In this document: piece after piece, positions 1-6,121 of the stretch
Position numbering within the stretch: the first letter of the stretch is position 1
Layout of the letters: every line of letters begins with the position of its first letter
NCBI GenBank assembly: GCA_040006675.1
Contig: JBDTWM010000086.1
Location: 1 to 12,528, forward strand
Direction: 5' to 3'
From: Austwickia sp040006675
Lineage (GTDB): Bacteria > Actinomycetota > Actinomycetes > Actinomycetales > Dermatophilaceae
DNA length: 12,528 bases
Made by a program: the position numbers and the translations under genes
The notes under the pieces: generated by a model
Database searches by the model: none
What the model was told of the DNA's origin: nothing
What the model saw: only the letters and a program-made list of their open reading frames with translations

Positions 1-19
1 GGCCCTGGCCCCGGCCCTC

Positions 20-36
20 GCCACGTCGGGCGTGGC
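20..36 (-). terminator. Possible hairpin terminator of the ArsR-type gene
   Basis: GCCACG (20-25) and CGTGGC (31-36) can form a 6-bp stem with a 5-base loop. It lies a few bases past the stop of the minus-strand regulator gene (42-44). No T-run follows on the minus strand, so it would be a GC-rich hairpin without a tail, a form often seen in high-GC actinobacteria. It is short and could be chance in such GC-rich DNA. Confidence 0.35.
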
Positions 37-41
37 ATGCG

Positions 42-614
42 TCAGGCGGATGAGGGGGACCGGCCGGGGGGGTCGACGGGCAGGGCGCACGTATAGAACG
101 CCACCCGTTTCGCGCGAGGGTTCCCGGCGCCGACGCGACGGTACCGCGCCAACACGTCGCCCAGCTCCGCCCGCAGCGCGGCCAGCTGCTCGTCGGTCAC
201 GAGGACCAGGCGGTCATCGAGTCCGCAGGCGTCCTGCCACGTGGGTGCCCAGTCGCCGGCGGCGCTGATCCATTCCTGGCCCTTTTCCGCGAAGTGGTGC
301 AGGTAGTCCCGCGCCAGCCACTCCAGGGCCGCCACGCCGTCCGCGTCGAACCTTGCGGCGTCGGCGTCGACGGCAACGAGGTTGCGGGTAGCGCGCGGAC
401 TCACCTCCCAGACGCGTCGCCGTCCCACACCTGTCCCTGTGTCGCGCACCAGACCCACCTCGGCGAGTCGCCGGACGTGGTAGCTCGTCGCTCCCGTGTG
501 GGTGTCGAGGCGCCGCGCCAGGTCGGCAGACGTGGCGGAGCCGAGCACGCGGAGCTCGGCGAGGATGCGGCTTCGCAACGGATGCGCCAGGGTACGCAGG
601 GAGGCCTGTTCCAT
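42..614 (-). CDS. ArsR-type winged helix-turn-helix transcriptional regulator
   Basis: 190 residues from an ATG at 614. Residues about 5-75 read as an ArsR/HTH_20 winged helix: an N-terminal helix with AHPLRSRIL, then a recognition region TSADLARRL...GATSYHVRRLAEVGLV, then a wing rich in Gly and Arg (TGVGRRRVWEV). The rest (about 90-190) resembles the effector or dimerisation part found in similar actinobacterial regulators; no metal-binding CxC or clustered His pair is visible, so a metal sensor is unlikely. The ligand and targets cannot be read from sequence. The gene stands alone and points away from rplM. Its start falls exactly 7 nt past a TAGAAT -10 element, suggesting a leaderless mRNA, and short TGTGCAT repeats around that promoter suggest autoregulation. 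There is no partner transporter on the visible side; one could lie left of the window. Confidence 0.85.
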   Translation of the reverse strand: MEQASLRTLAHPLRSRILAELRVLGSATSADLARRLDTHTGATSYHVRRLAEVGLVRDTGTGVGRRRVWEVSPRATRNLVAVDADAARFDADGVAALEWLARDYLHHFAEKGQEWISAAGDWAPTWQDACGLDDRLVLVTDEQLAALRAELGDVLARYRRVGAGNPRAKRVAFYTCALPVDPPGRSPSSA

Positions 615-644
615 GCACAGATTCTATGCACACTTCTGTGGCAT
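613..644 (-). promoter_or_regulatory. Leaderless promoter and probable operator of the ArsR-type gene
   Basis: On the minus strand TAGAAT (626-621) matches the -10 consensus at 5 of 6 bases and is followed by 6 bases and then the ATG (614), so transcription should begin at or next to the start codon. TGTGCAT occurs at 632-626 and again at 619-613, flanking the -10. Just upstream ATGCCACA (644-637) pairs with the first TGTGCAT to form a near-palindrome across a GAAG spacer, and one more ATGCACA lies at 695-689. No convincing -35 was seen. ArsR-family repressors bind such dyads over their own promoters. That this protein binds here is inference. Confidence 0.5.
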
Positions 645-707
645 CACGTGCTCAGCTCACTGCCCAGAGCCATGACGTCGCACGTCAGTGTGCATGCGGG
701 GCCGGCT

Positions 708-737
708 TTGGAGGGTCACGTGCTGCATCGGTACGAT
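708..737 (+). promoter_or_regulatory. Candidate promoter of the rplM-rpsI-glmM operon
   Basis: TTGGAG (708-713) and TACGAT (732-737) are separated by 18 bases and are each close to the -35 and -10 consensus of housekeeping sigma factors. This would start transcription near 744 and give a leader of about 165 nt before rplM. It is the best match in the 296-base gap between the divergent regulator and rplM. Other promoters may exist. Confidence 0.5.
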
Positions 738-743
738 AAAACG

Positions 744-910
744 AGTTGTGCAGGGCGATTCTCGGGCAGCGCGCGGTCGATCCTCGCGCATCGCGCGGTC
801 GTCGGTCCGAGTCCCGCCACCACCGCAGCGCCCGCCCACGGCCGGGGGAGCGGTGCAGGCGCCCGGCACGACGCAGATCTCCCGCAGTCACGAGAGAAAG
901 CAAGGCATCC
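744..910 (+). promoter_or_regulatory. Long 5' leader of rplM with possible stems
   Basis: If the promoter at 708-737 is used, about 165 nt precede rplM. GCCGGG (841-846) can pair with CCCGGC (862-867), and CTCGG (762-766) with CCGAG (807-811). GCGCGGTCG is repeated directly at 771-779 and 793-801. Ribosomal-protein operons often use such leaders for feedback control, but I do not recognise a named actinobacterial L13 leader here, so this is only a candidate. A weak ribosome-binding stretch (GAGAG at 892-896, AAGG at 902-905) precedes the GTG. Confidence 0.3.
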
Positions 911-1354
911 GTGCGTACTTACACCCCGAAGCCGGGCGATATCACGCGTCAGTGGCACGTCATCGACGGTACCGACGTCGTCCTCGGCCGCCTCGCTTCG
1001 CAGGTGGCGATTCTCCTGCGCGGCAAGCACAAGGCGACTTTCGCTCCGCACATCGACACCGGCGACTTCGTGATCATCATCAACGCCGATAAGGTCGCCC
1101 TCACCGGCAACAAGATGGCCCAGAAGCAGGCGTACCGGCACTCCGGATTTCCCGGCGGCCTGCGCGCCACCCCGTACACCGAGCTGATGGCCAAGGCTCC
1201 CGAGCGTGCCGTCGAAAACGCGGTCCGAGGCATGCTTCCCAAGAACTCGCTGGCGCGTCAGCAGCTGCGCAAGCTCAAGGTCTACGCGGGCTCCGAGCAC
1301 CCGCACGCAGCCCAGCAGCCCGCGCCGTACACCATCACCCAGGTCACTCAGTGA
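911..1354 (+). CDS. rplM: 50S ribosomal protein L13
   Basis: 147 residues, the usual actinobacterial length. L13 is an early-assembling protein of the large ribosomal subunit. The N-terminus (RTYTPKPGDITRQWHVID) and the stretches GRLAS (26-30), LLRGKHK (35-41), HIDTGDFVIIINA (47-59) and the L13 signature VRGMLPKNSLARQQLRKLKVYAG (105-127) are all present. The GTG at 911 is chosen over in-frame starts further upstream because residue 2 onward matches the conserved actinobacterial N-terminus, while translation upstream of it is low-complexity with no family match. The gene is followed after 38 bases by rpsI, the standard pairing, and is probably cotranscribed with it and glmM. Confidence 0.97.
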   Translation: MRTYTPKPGDITRQWHVIDGTDVVLGRLASQVAILLRGKHKATFAPHIDTGDFVIIINADKVALTGNKMAQKQAYRHSGFPGGLRATPYTELMAKAPERAVENAVRGMLPKNSLARQQLRKLKVYAGSEHPHAAQQPAPYTITQVTQ

Positions 1355-1392
1355 CCCGCCGCGTCCAGGCCTGACGTTCGTCGAGGAGAACC

Positions 1393-1890
1393 GTGACCGA
1401 GACCATTGCCGCCGCGCTCGAGGAGACCGAGCCGGCCCTGTCCACCTACACCACCGAGTCCGAGGTGAGCGCCGACGAGTCCGTCGCGAGACCCTCGGCG
1501 TCTGCGCCCGGCGCGGCGACGGGTCGCCGCAAGCAGGCCATCGCCCGCGTGCGCATCGTCCCCGGCACCGGGGAGTGGAAGGTCAACGGCCGCACCCTGG
1601 CCGAGTACTTCCCGAACAAGGTTCACCAGCAGATCGTCAACGAGCCGCTCAAGGTGCTCGAGCTCGACGGCGCGTACGACGTCCTCGTGCGCGTCCACGG
1701 CGGCGGCCCCTCCGGGCAGGCTGGCGCGGTCCGCCTCGGCGTCGCCCGCAGCCTCAACAACGTCGACCCCGAGCTGAACCGACCCACGCTGAAGAAGGCC
1801 GGCTTCCTCACCCGCGACGCGCGCGTGCCCGAGCGCAAGAAGGCTGGCCTCAAGAAGGCCCGCAAGGCTCCGCAATACAGCAAGCGTTGA
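1393..1890 (+). CDS. rpsI: 30S ribosomal protein S9
   Basis: 165 residues from GTG at 1393, preceded by a strong ribosome-binding site (GAGGAGA, 1383-1389). Residues 44-165 are the S9 domain: GRRKQAIARVR near its start, the signature GGGPSGQAGAVRLGVARSL (103-121), the basic segment TLKKAGFLTRDARVPERKK (132-150) and the C-terminal YSKR. In known ribosomes the last S9 residues, ending Lys-Arg, reach into the decoding site and contact P-site tRNA. Residues 1-43 form an acidic, Ala/Ser/Thr/Glu-rich extension, typical of actinobacterial S9 and probably disordered. It sits between rplM and glmM in one apparent operon. Confidence 0.97.
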   Translation: MTETIAAALEETEPALSTYTTESEVSADESVARPSASAPGAATGRRKQAIARVRIVPGTGEWKVNGRTLAEYFPNKVHQQIVNEPLKVLELDGAYDVLVRVHGGGPSGQAGAVRLGVARSLNNVDPELNRPTLKKAGFLTRDARVPERKKAGLKKARKAPQYSKR

Positions 1891-1904
1891 TCGGGGAAGC
1901 GAGA

Positions 1905-3251
1905 ATGGGACGTTTTTTCGGCACTGACGGGGTCCGCGGGCTGGCGAACCGCGACCTCACCGCCGACCTCGCGCTCGATCTGTCCGTGGCGGCCGCCCAG
2001 GTCCTCGGCAGCAAAGGTGCGTTCGGCAGCCGCCGCGCCAGCGCAGTGGTCGGCCGCGACACACGCGCGTCCGGGGAGTTCCTCGGCAATGCGGTCATGG
2101 CCGGCCTCGCGTCGGCTGGGGTGGACGTGCTCGACGCGGGCGTCCTGCCCACGCCGGCGATCGCCTACTTGACCCGGCGGATGTCCTGTGAGCTGGGCGC
2201 GATGCTGTCGGCCAGCCATAACGCGATGCCCGACAACGGGATCAAATTCTTTGCCGAGGGCGGTCACAAACTTCCCGACGCGGTGGAGGACGAGATCGAG
2301 TCGCGGATGGGCTACAACGGTGACCGCCCGACCGGCGCCGCGGTGGGCCGCATCAGACGGTTCACTGACGGTGCCGAAATGTACATGGAGCACCTTCTGG
2401 GGATCCTTCCGCAGCGGCTCGACGGCTTGCACGTCGTCCTCGATACGGCGCACGGCGCCGCCAGTCACGTAGCGCCGGACGTGTTCCGGCGTGCCGGGGC
2501 GACCGTCGACGTGATCGGCGGGTTCCCCGACGGCCTCAACATCAACGACGGTTACGGTTCCACGCACATCGAGAAGCTGCAGGAGGCAGTGCTCGCGCGG
2601 GGCGCCGCCATGGGTTTGGCGTTCGACGGCGACGCGGACCGGTGCCTCGCGGTCGACGCGGATGGTGTGCACGTCGACGGCGACCAGATCATGGCGATCC
2701 TCGCGCTCTATTTGCGCGCCGATGGTCGCCTCAAGGACGACACGCTCGTGGCGACCGTCATGAGCAACCTCGGCTTGCTGCACGCCATGAAGCGCGAGGG
2801 CGTGCGAGTCGTGCAGACCGGCGTCGGGGACCGGTACGTGCTCGAGGAGATGCGCGCGCACGACTACTCCATCGGCGGTGAGCAGTCCGGGCACGTCATC
2901 TTGCTGGACCACGCGACCACCGGCGACGGGGTTCTGACGGGTCTGATGCTCGCCTCCCGTGTGGTGACTTCGCGACGTTCGCTAGCCGACCTTGCGGCGG
3001 TGATGACGCGCCTGCCGCAGGTGCTGATCAACGTGCGGGGAGTCGACAGAGACGCGGTCGACGGCGACGCCGGCGTTCAGTCCGCGGTGAAGGAGATCGA
3101 GGCCGGCTTTGGCGAGGACGGGCGTGTGCTGCTGCGCAAGTCCGGCACGGAACCGTGCGTGCGCGTCATGGTCGAGGCCGACACGCAGGCGCGGGCCGAG
3201 GTCGCCGCGGAGCACCTCGCCAAGGTGGTCCTGGATCGTCTCAAGCTCTAA
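1905..3251 (+). CDS. glmM: Phosphoglucosamine mutase
   Basis: 448 residues. GlmM converts glucosamine-6-phosphate to glucosamine-1-phosphate, the step before UDP-GlcNAc, for peptidoglycan and other cell-wall sugars; it acts in the cytosol. All four alpha-phosphohexomutase motifs are visible: N-terminal RFFGTDGVRG; the phosphoserine loop SASHNAMPDNGIKFF with the phosphorylated Ser at about 104; the metal loop DGDADR (D241, D243, D245); the sugar-recognition loop GEQSGH (325-330); and the phosphate-binding RKSGTEPCVRVM (411-422). The ATG at 1905 is 14 bases after the rpsI stop and starts exactly at the conserved MGRFFGTDG; the same frame stays open far upstream but that part overlaps rpsI and is not coding. 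Likely cotranscribed with rplM and rpsI. Confidence 0.96.
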   Translation: MGRFFGTDGVRGLANRDLTADLALDLSVAAAQVLGSKGAFGSRRASAVVGRDTRASGEFLGNAVMAGLASAGVDVLDAGVLPTPAIAYLTRRMSCELGAMLSASHNAMPDNGIKFFAEGGHKLPDAVEDEIESRMGYNGDRPTGAAVGRIRRFTDGAEMYMEHLLGILPQRLDGLHVVLDTAHGAASHVAPDVFRRAGATVDVIGGFPDGLNINDGYGSTHIEKLQEAVLARGAAMGLAFDGDADRCLAVDADGVHVDGDQIMAILALYLRADGRLKDDTLVATVMSNLGLLHAMKREGVRVVQTGVGDRYVLEEMRAHDYSIGGEQSGHVILLDHATTGDGVLTGLMLASRVVTSRRSLADLAAVMTRLPQVLINVRGVDRDAVDGDAGVQSAVKEIEAGFGEDGRVLLRKSGTEPCVRVMVEADTQARAEVAAEHLAKVVLDRLKL

Positions 3252-3271
3252 CGCTTCAACAAGGTTTCACG

Positions 3272-3316
3272 CGACAACACGCCGGTACGGGACGACCCCG
3301 CACCGGCGTGTTGTCG
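3272..3316 (+). terminator. Strong hairpin after glmM
   Basis: CGACAACACGCCGGT (3272-3286) and ACCGGCGTGTTGTCG (3302-3316) form a perfect 15-bp stem. After one mismatch, CGGG (3288-3291) and CCCG (3297-3300) extend it by 4 bp, leaving a 5-base loop. It begins 20 bases after the glmM stop. There is no T-tract on either strand, so it would be a tail-less terminator or an mRNA 3' end stabiliser. Confidence 0.7.
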
Positions 3317-3337
3317 TGCGCCGTGACCGCCGCCTCG

Positions 3338-3373
3338 TCGGCTGACGACGCTGCGCGCAGCGTCGTCAGCCGA
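3338..3373. terminator. Perfect 36-bp palindrome at the end of the carbonic anhydrase gene
   Basis: TCGGCTGACGACGCTGCG (3338-3355) is followed with no spacer by its exact reverse complement (3356-3373). In RNA this would fold as a stem of about 16 bp with a tight loop on either strand. It contains the last codon and the TGA stop (3366-3368) of the minus-strand carbonic anhydrase gene and lies 21 bases from the glmM hairpin. The likely role is termination between convergent genes. No T-run flanks it. A protein-binding site is an alternative. Confidence 0.65.
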
Positions 3374-3995
3374 TAGGGCCGATCGCGGCGACCAGTTGGG
3401 CCTGGCCGTCGCGGAGTTTGTAGGTCAACCCGATCAAAGCCAAGGTTCCGGCGTTCACCGCGTCGGAGATGGCCAGGGACCGGTCTATGATCAGCCGCAT
3501 CGTCTGTCGGACATGCTCGGCCTCCACCTCGTAGGACGACGTCTCGCCCCGCATCTTCGCGGCGATGACGCTGGGGGTGACCCGCTCCACGATGTCGCGA
3601 ATGTACCCGCGCGGCATCGAGCCGTCCCGGTCGTGCTGGATGCCGGCCTTCACCGCCCCGCACGAGTCGTGCCCGAGCACCACGATCAACGGCACGGACA
3701 ACAACTCCGTGCTGAACTCCAGCGAACCCAGCACGGAGGAATCCACGACGTGCCCTGCCGTGCGGATCACGAAGAGGTCCCCCAGCCCCTGATCGAAGAT
3801 CACCTCGCTCGCCACGCGAGAATCCGCGCATCCGAAGAATGTCGCGAACGGGGCTTGGCCGTTCGCGAGCTCGTCGCGTCGAGACGCGTTCTGGTTCGGA
3901 TGCTGCGGGTTACCTGTGACAAAACGCTGGTTGCCGGCCTCCAGCGCCGCCCACGCCTCGGCGGGTGTGCGGGGCCTGTGCTCGTCGGTGGTCAC
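3366..3995 (-). CDS. Beta-class carbonic anhydrase
   Basis: 209 residues. It interconverts CO2 and bicarbonate in the cytosol using zinc. The zinc ligands expected for the family are visible: C56 in FFGCADSRV (with the D58-R60 dyad), and H109 and C112 in GHDSCGAV. IRTAGHVVDSSVLGSLEF (77-94) is the usual segment between them. No signal peptide is seen and the length is normal. The start is a GTG (3995-3993) that shares bases with the TGA stop of the fumarase gene (GTGA), and no ribosome-binding site precedes it, so translation is probably coupled to that of fumarase. The stop codon lies inside a perfect palindrome. Substrate class is secure; whether its task is supplying bicarbonate to carboxylases is inference. 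Confidence 0.93.
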   Translation of the reverse strand: MTTDEHRPRTPAEAWAALEAGNQRFVTGNPQHPNQNASRRDELANGQAPFATFFGCADSRVASEVIFDQGLGDLFVIRTAGHVVDSSVLGSLEFSTELLSVPLIVVLGHDSCGAVKAGIQHDRDGSMPRGYIRDIVERVTPSVIAAKMRGETSSYEVEAEHVRQTMRLIIDRSLAISDAVNAGTLALIGLTYKLRDGQAQLVAAIGPIG

Positions 3996-5725
3996 GGCAG
4001 GCCCACGGTGTCGCCGTCGACCGGGCCCGCGTCCACATCGGGATTAGGCTCCATGCCCGGCCGTTTCGCGATCGTCGCCTGGACAGCCTTCGGGCCGACG
4101 GTGGCGAAGAAGTCCTCGCCCTTGTCGTCCACCACGATGAACGCGGGGAAGTCTTTCACTTCGATCTTCCAGACCGCCTCCATGCCGAGCTCGGGATACT
4201 CCAGCACCTCGACCTTGGTGATGCAGTCCTGCGCCAAGCGCGCGGCCGGTCCGCCGATCGAGCCGAGGTAGAAGCCGCCGTGCTTCGCGCACGCGGTCGT
4301 CACCTGCTCGCTGCGGTTGCCTTTCGCGAGCATCACCAGTGAGCCGCCGGATGCCTGGAACTGGTCCACGTACGAATCCATGCGACCCGCCGTCGTCGGC
4401 CCGAACGACCCGGAGGCCATCCCCTGCGGGGTCTTCGCGGGCCCGGCGTAGTAAACGGGATGGTCCTTCAGGTACTGCGGCATCTCCTCGCCGGCGTCCA
4501 GTCGCTCCTTGATCTTCGCGTGCGCGATATCACGCGCGACCACGAGCGTGCCCGCGAGGGAAAGCCGGGTCTTGACGGGGTACTTCGTCAGCTCCGCGCG
4601 GATCTCGTCCATCGGGCGGGTCAGGTCGATCCGGACCACGTCGTCGCCGTCGAGTTGCTCGTCGGTCGTCGCCGGCAGGTAGTGGCCGGGCTCGAACTCC
4701 AGCTGCTCGATGAACACGCCCTCGCCAGTGATCTTGCCCAGGCACTGGCGATCGGCCGAACACGACACCGCGATCGCGACGGGCAGCGAGGCGCCGTGCC
4801 GTGGCAGCCGGATGACGCGGACGTCGTGGCAGAAGTACTTGCCGCCGAACTGGGCGCCGATGCCCAGCGTGCGGGTCAGCTCCAGGACCCGTCCCTCCAT
4901 CTCGACGTCGCGGAAGCCCCGCCCCGTCGCCGCGTTGCCCGTGGTGGGAAGGGAATCGAGATACTTCGTCGAGGCGTACTTCGCCGTCTTGAGCGCGAAC
5001 TCCGCACTCGTACCGCCGATCACGATCGCCAAGTGGTATGGAGGGCAGGCCGCCGTCCCGAGCGAGGCGATCTTGTCCTCCAGGAACGTCATGATCGACG
5101 TGGGGTTCAGGATCGCCTTGGTCTCTTGATAGAGGTAGCTCTTGTTCGCCGAGCCACCGCCCTTGGCCATGAACAGGAACTTGTACGTCGTCTCGTGGCC
5201 GGGCGCCGTGTCGGCGTAGAGCTCGATCTGCGCCGGCAAGTTGCAGCCGGTGTTCTTCTCCTCGTACATGGTGACCGGCGCGTTCTGGCTGTAGCGGAGG
5301 TTGAGCTGGGTGTACGCGTCGAACACGCCGCGCGCGATGGGCTCCTCGTCGGTGCCCGGCGTGAGCACGCGCTGGCCTCGCTTGCCCATGACGATCGCCG
5401 TGCCGGTGTCCTGGCACATCGGCAGCACACCGCCGGCGGAGATGTTCGCGTTCTGCAACAGATCGAGAGCGACGAACTTGTCGTTGTTGCTCGCCTCGGG
5501 GTCGTCGAGGATGTTCGCGACCTGGCGCAGGTGGGCCGGGCGCAGAAAGTGCGCGATGTCGTGCATCGCCGTGCGCGTCAGCAGGGTCAGCGCTGACGGG
5601 TCGACCTCCAGGAACGTGCGGCCGCCCGGGCCTTCGACGGTGCGGACCCCTTCGGTCGTCAGCAGCCGGTACGGCGTCGGGTCGTCCCCGATCGGCAGCA
5701 GGTCCTCGTAGGCGAAGTCCACCAT
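3992..5725 (-). CDS. fum: Class I fumarate hydratase (iron-sulfur)
   Basis: 577 residues, a full-length single-chain class I fumarase with alpha and beta parts fused. It interconverts fumarate and malate in the TCA cycle. The cysteines expected to hold the [4Fe-4S] cluster are C104 (LPMCQDTG), C227 (AACPPYH) and C322 (VSCSADRQCLG). Substrate-site segments include KGGGSANKS (188-196), LPRHGAS (307-313), FGPTTAGRM (441-449) and KHGGFYLG (481-488). The ATG at 5725 is preceded by a good ribosome-binding site (AAGGAGA, minus strand, 5737-5731). Class I enzymes are oxygen-sensitive and differ entirely from class II FumC. The carbonic anhydrase gene follows with a 4-base overlap. A candidate promoter lies at 5772-5777. 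Confidence 0.95.
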   Translation of the reverse strand: MVDFAYEDLLPIGDDPTPYRLLTTEGVRTVEGPGGRTFLEVDPSALTLLTRTAMHDIAHFLRPAHLRQVANILDDPEASNNDKFVALDLLQNANISAGGVLPMCQDTGTAIVMGKRGQRVLTPGTDEEPIARGVFDAYTQLNLRYSQNAPVTMYEEKNTGCNLPAQIELYADTAPGHETTYKFLFMAKGGGSANKSYLYQETKAILNPTSIMTFLEDKIASLGTAACPPYHLAIVIGGTSAEFALKTAKYASTKYLDSLPTTGNAATGRGFRDVEMEGRVLELTRTLGIGAQFGGKYFCHDVRVIRLPRHGASLPVAIAVSCSADRQCLGKITGEGVFIEQLEFEPGHYLPATTDEQLDGDDVVRIDLTRPMDEIRAELTKYPVKTRLSLAGTLVVARDIAHAKIKERLDAGEEMPQYLKDHPVYYAGPAKTPQGMASGSFGPTTAGRMDSYVDQFQASGGSLVMLAKGNRSEQVTTACAKHGGFYLGSIGGPAARLAQDCITKVEVLEYPELGMEAVWKIEVKDFPAFIVVDDKGEDFFATVGPKAVQATIAKRPGMEPNPDVDAGPVDGDTVGLP

Positions 5726-5771
5726 CGTGCTCTCCTTCGAGCGTGCGGATGCGGCGTGGGTATCGCCATCC

Positions 5772-5777
5772 AGCCTA
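5772..5777 (-). promoter_or_regulatory. Candidate -10 element of fum
   Basis: TAGGCT on the minus strand, a form common among actinobacterial -10 elements, sits 46 bases before the fum ATG and would give a leader of about 40 nt. No convincing -35 was found at the expected distance. Confidence 0.35.
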
Positions 5778-5835
5778 GTGATGCGGCCCAGGATGCGGGT
5801 GGATCGGCGACCTTCCGGGGGCGTGGAGACGATGC

Positions 5836-5845
5836 TGACCGGTCA
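5836..5845. promoter_or_regulatory. Palindrome TGACCGGTCA, possible operator
   Basis: A perfect 10-bp palindrome, 10 bases from the next one at 5856-5868. It falls roughly where a -35 element would lie for the plus-strand TAACGT -10. No regulator is identified. Confidence 0.3.
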
Positions 5846-5855
5846 CCGTGTCCCG

Positions 5856-5868
5856 CTACGTAACGTAG
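5856..5868. promoter_or_regulatory. Palindrome CTACGTAACGTAG, possible operator or promoter core
   Basis: A perfect 13-bp palindrome (6-bp arms around a central A). It contains a TANNNT on each strand (TAACGT plus, TACGTT minus), so it could be the -10 of the importer operon, of fum, or of both, or a repressor site over them. AT-rich compared with its surroundings. Confidence 0.35.
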
Positions 5869-5915
5869 GGGTCCGCACGGCGACGACAGCCCACCGTTGG
5901 TCGACTGCGGCCGTG

Positions 5916-5930
5916 TTGTGTGAATCACAA
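5916..5930. promoter_or_regulatory. Dyad with TGTGA-A-TCACA core, possible operator
   Basis: TGTGA (5919-5923) and TCACA (5925-5929) form an 11-bp palindrome; the wider TTGTG/CACAA arms (5916-5920, 5926-5930) are also inverted. The half-sites equal those of CRP/GlxR regulators but the spacer is 1 base instead of 6, so a standard CRP-type site is not supported. About 190 bases before the importer start. Confidence 0.3.
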
Positions 5931-6121
5931 GTTGCATCGGTGTCGCGCGTTCGCAAGGTTGTTGCCAGCTTTCCACCAGCTGGGGCGGAGGACGTCGTTT
6001 CCGTGGCCTCCTCGCACCCCGGCCGCGCGCCGCGCGTCCGGCCAACCCTCCTGATCTGCGCCGATGGGCGCCGATGAGCGGGGCCGTCGCCCGAGCCTCG
6101 CGCCGAGACGAAGGAGTCGTG

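Larger units (their letters stand above)
5726..6121. other. Divergent regulatory region between fum and the importer operon
   Basis: About 396 bases with no credible gene. The left end holds the fum ribosome-binding site (5731-5737) and candidate -10. In the middle are three short palindromes, listed separately. From 5869 to the importer start there is no TA step on the plus strand, so no ordinary TANNNT -10 exists there; the nearest is TAACGT at 5861-5866, inside one palindrome, which would give the importer mRNA a leader of about 250 nt. GCGCCGATG is repeated at 6058-6066 and 6068-6076. CCAGCT (5965-5970) can pair with AGCTGG (5978-5983). AAGGAG (6111-6116) is the ribosome-binding site of the first importer gene. 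Confidence 0.6.

Noticed and set aside
1206..1904. Open frame continuous with glmM that would add about 230 residues to its N-terminus
   Set aside because: It overlaps rpsI in another frame, is Arg/Pro-rich without family likeness, and GlmM proteins begin at MGRFFGTDG.
1912..1918. T-run near the glmM start as a slippage or phase-variation site
   Set aside because: It is only a short run formed by the conserved Phe-Phe codons, and nothing suggests alternative frames.
2205..2250. GlmM active-site loop reads SASHNAMPDNG rather than SASHNP
   Set aside because: From memory Ala at this position is normal in actinobacterial GlmM, and the catalytic Ser and flanking residues are intact.
4460..5596. 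378-residue plus-strand open frame opposite fum
   Set aside because: Fully antisense to a clear fumarase, rich in Arg, Val and Leu, with no family likeness.
5919..5929. CRP/GlxR-type site
   Set aside because: Half-sites TGTGA and TCACA are present but separated by 1 base instead of the 6 that CRP-family dimers need. Kept only as an unassigned dyad.
5727..6077. 116-residue open frame in the fum/lpqY intergenic region
   Set aside because: It covers the fum ribosome-binding site and the palindromes, has no ribosome-binding site and no motif; it looks like chance.
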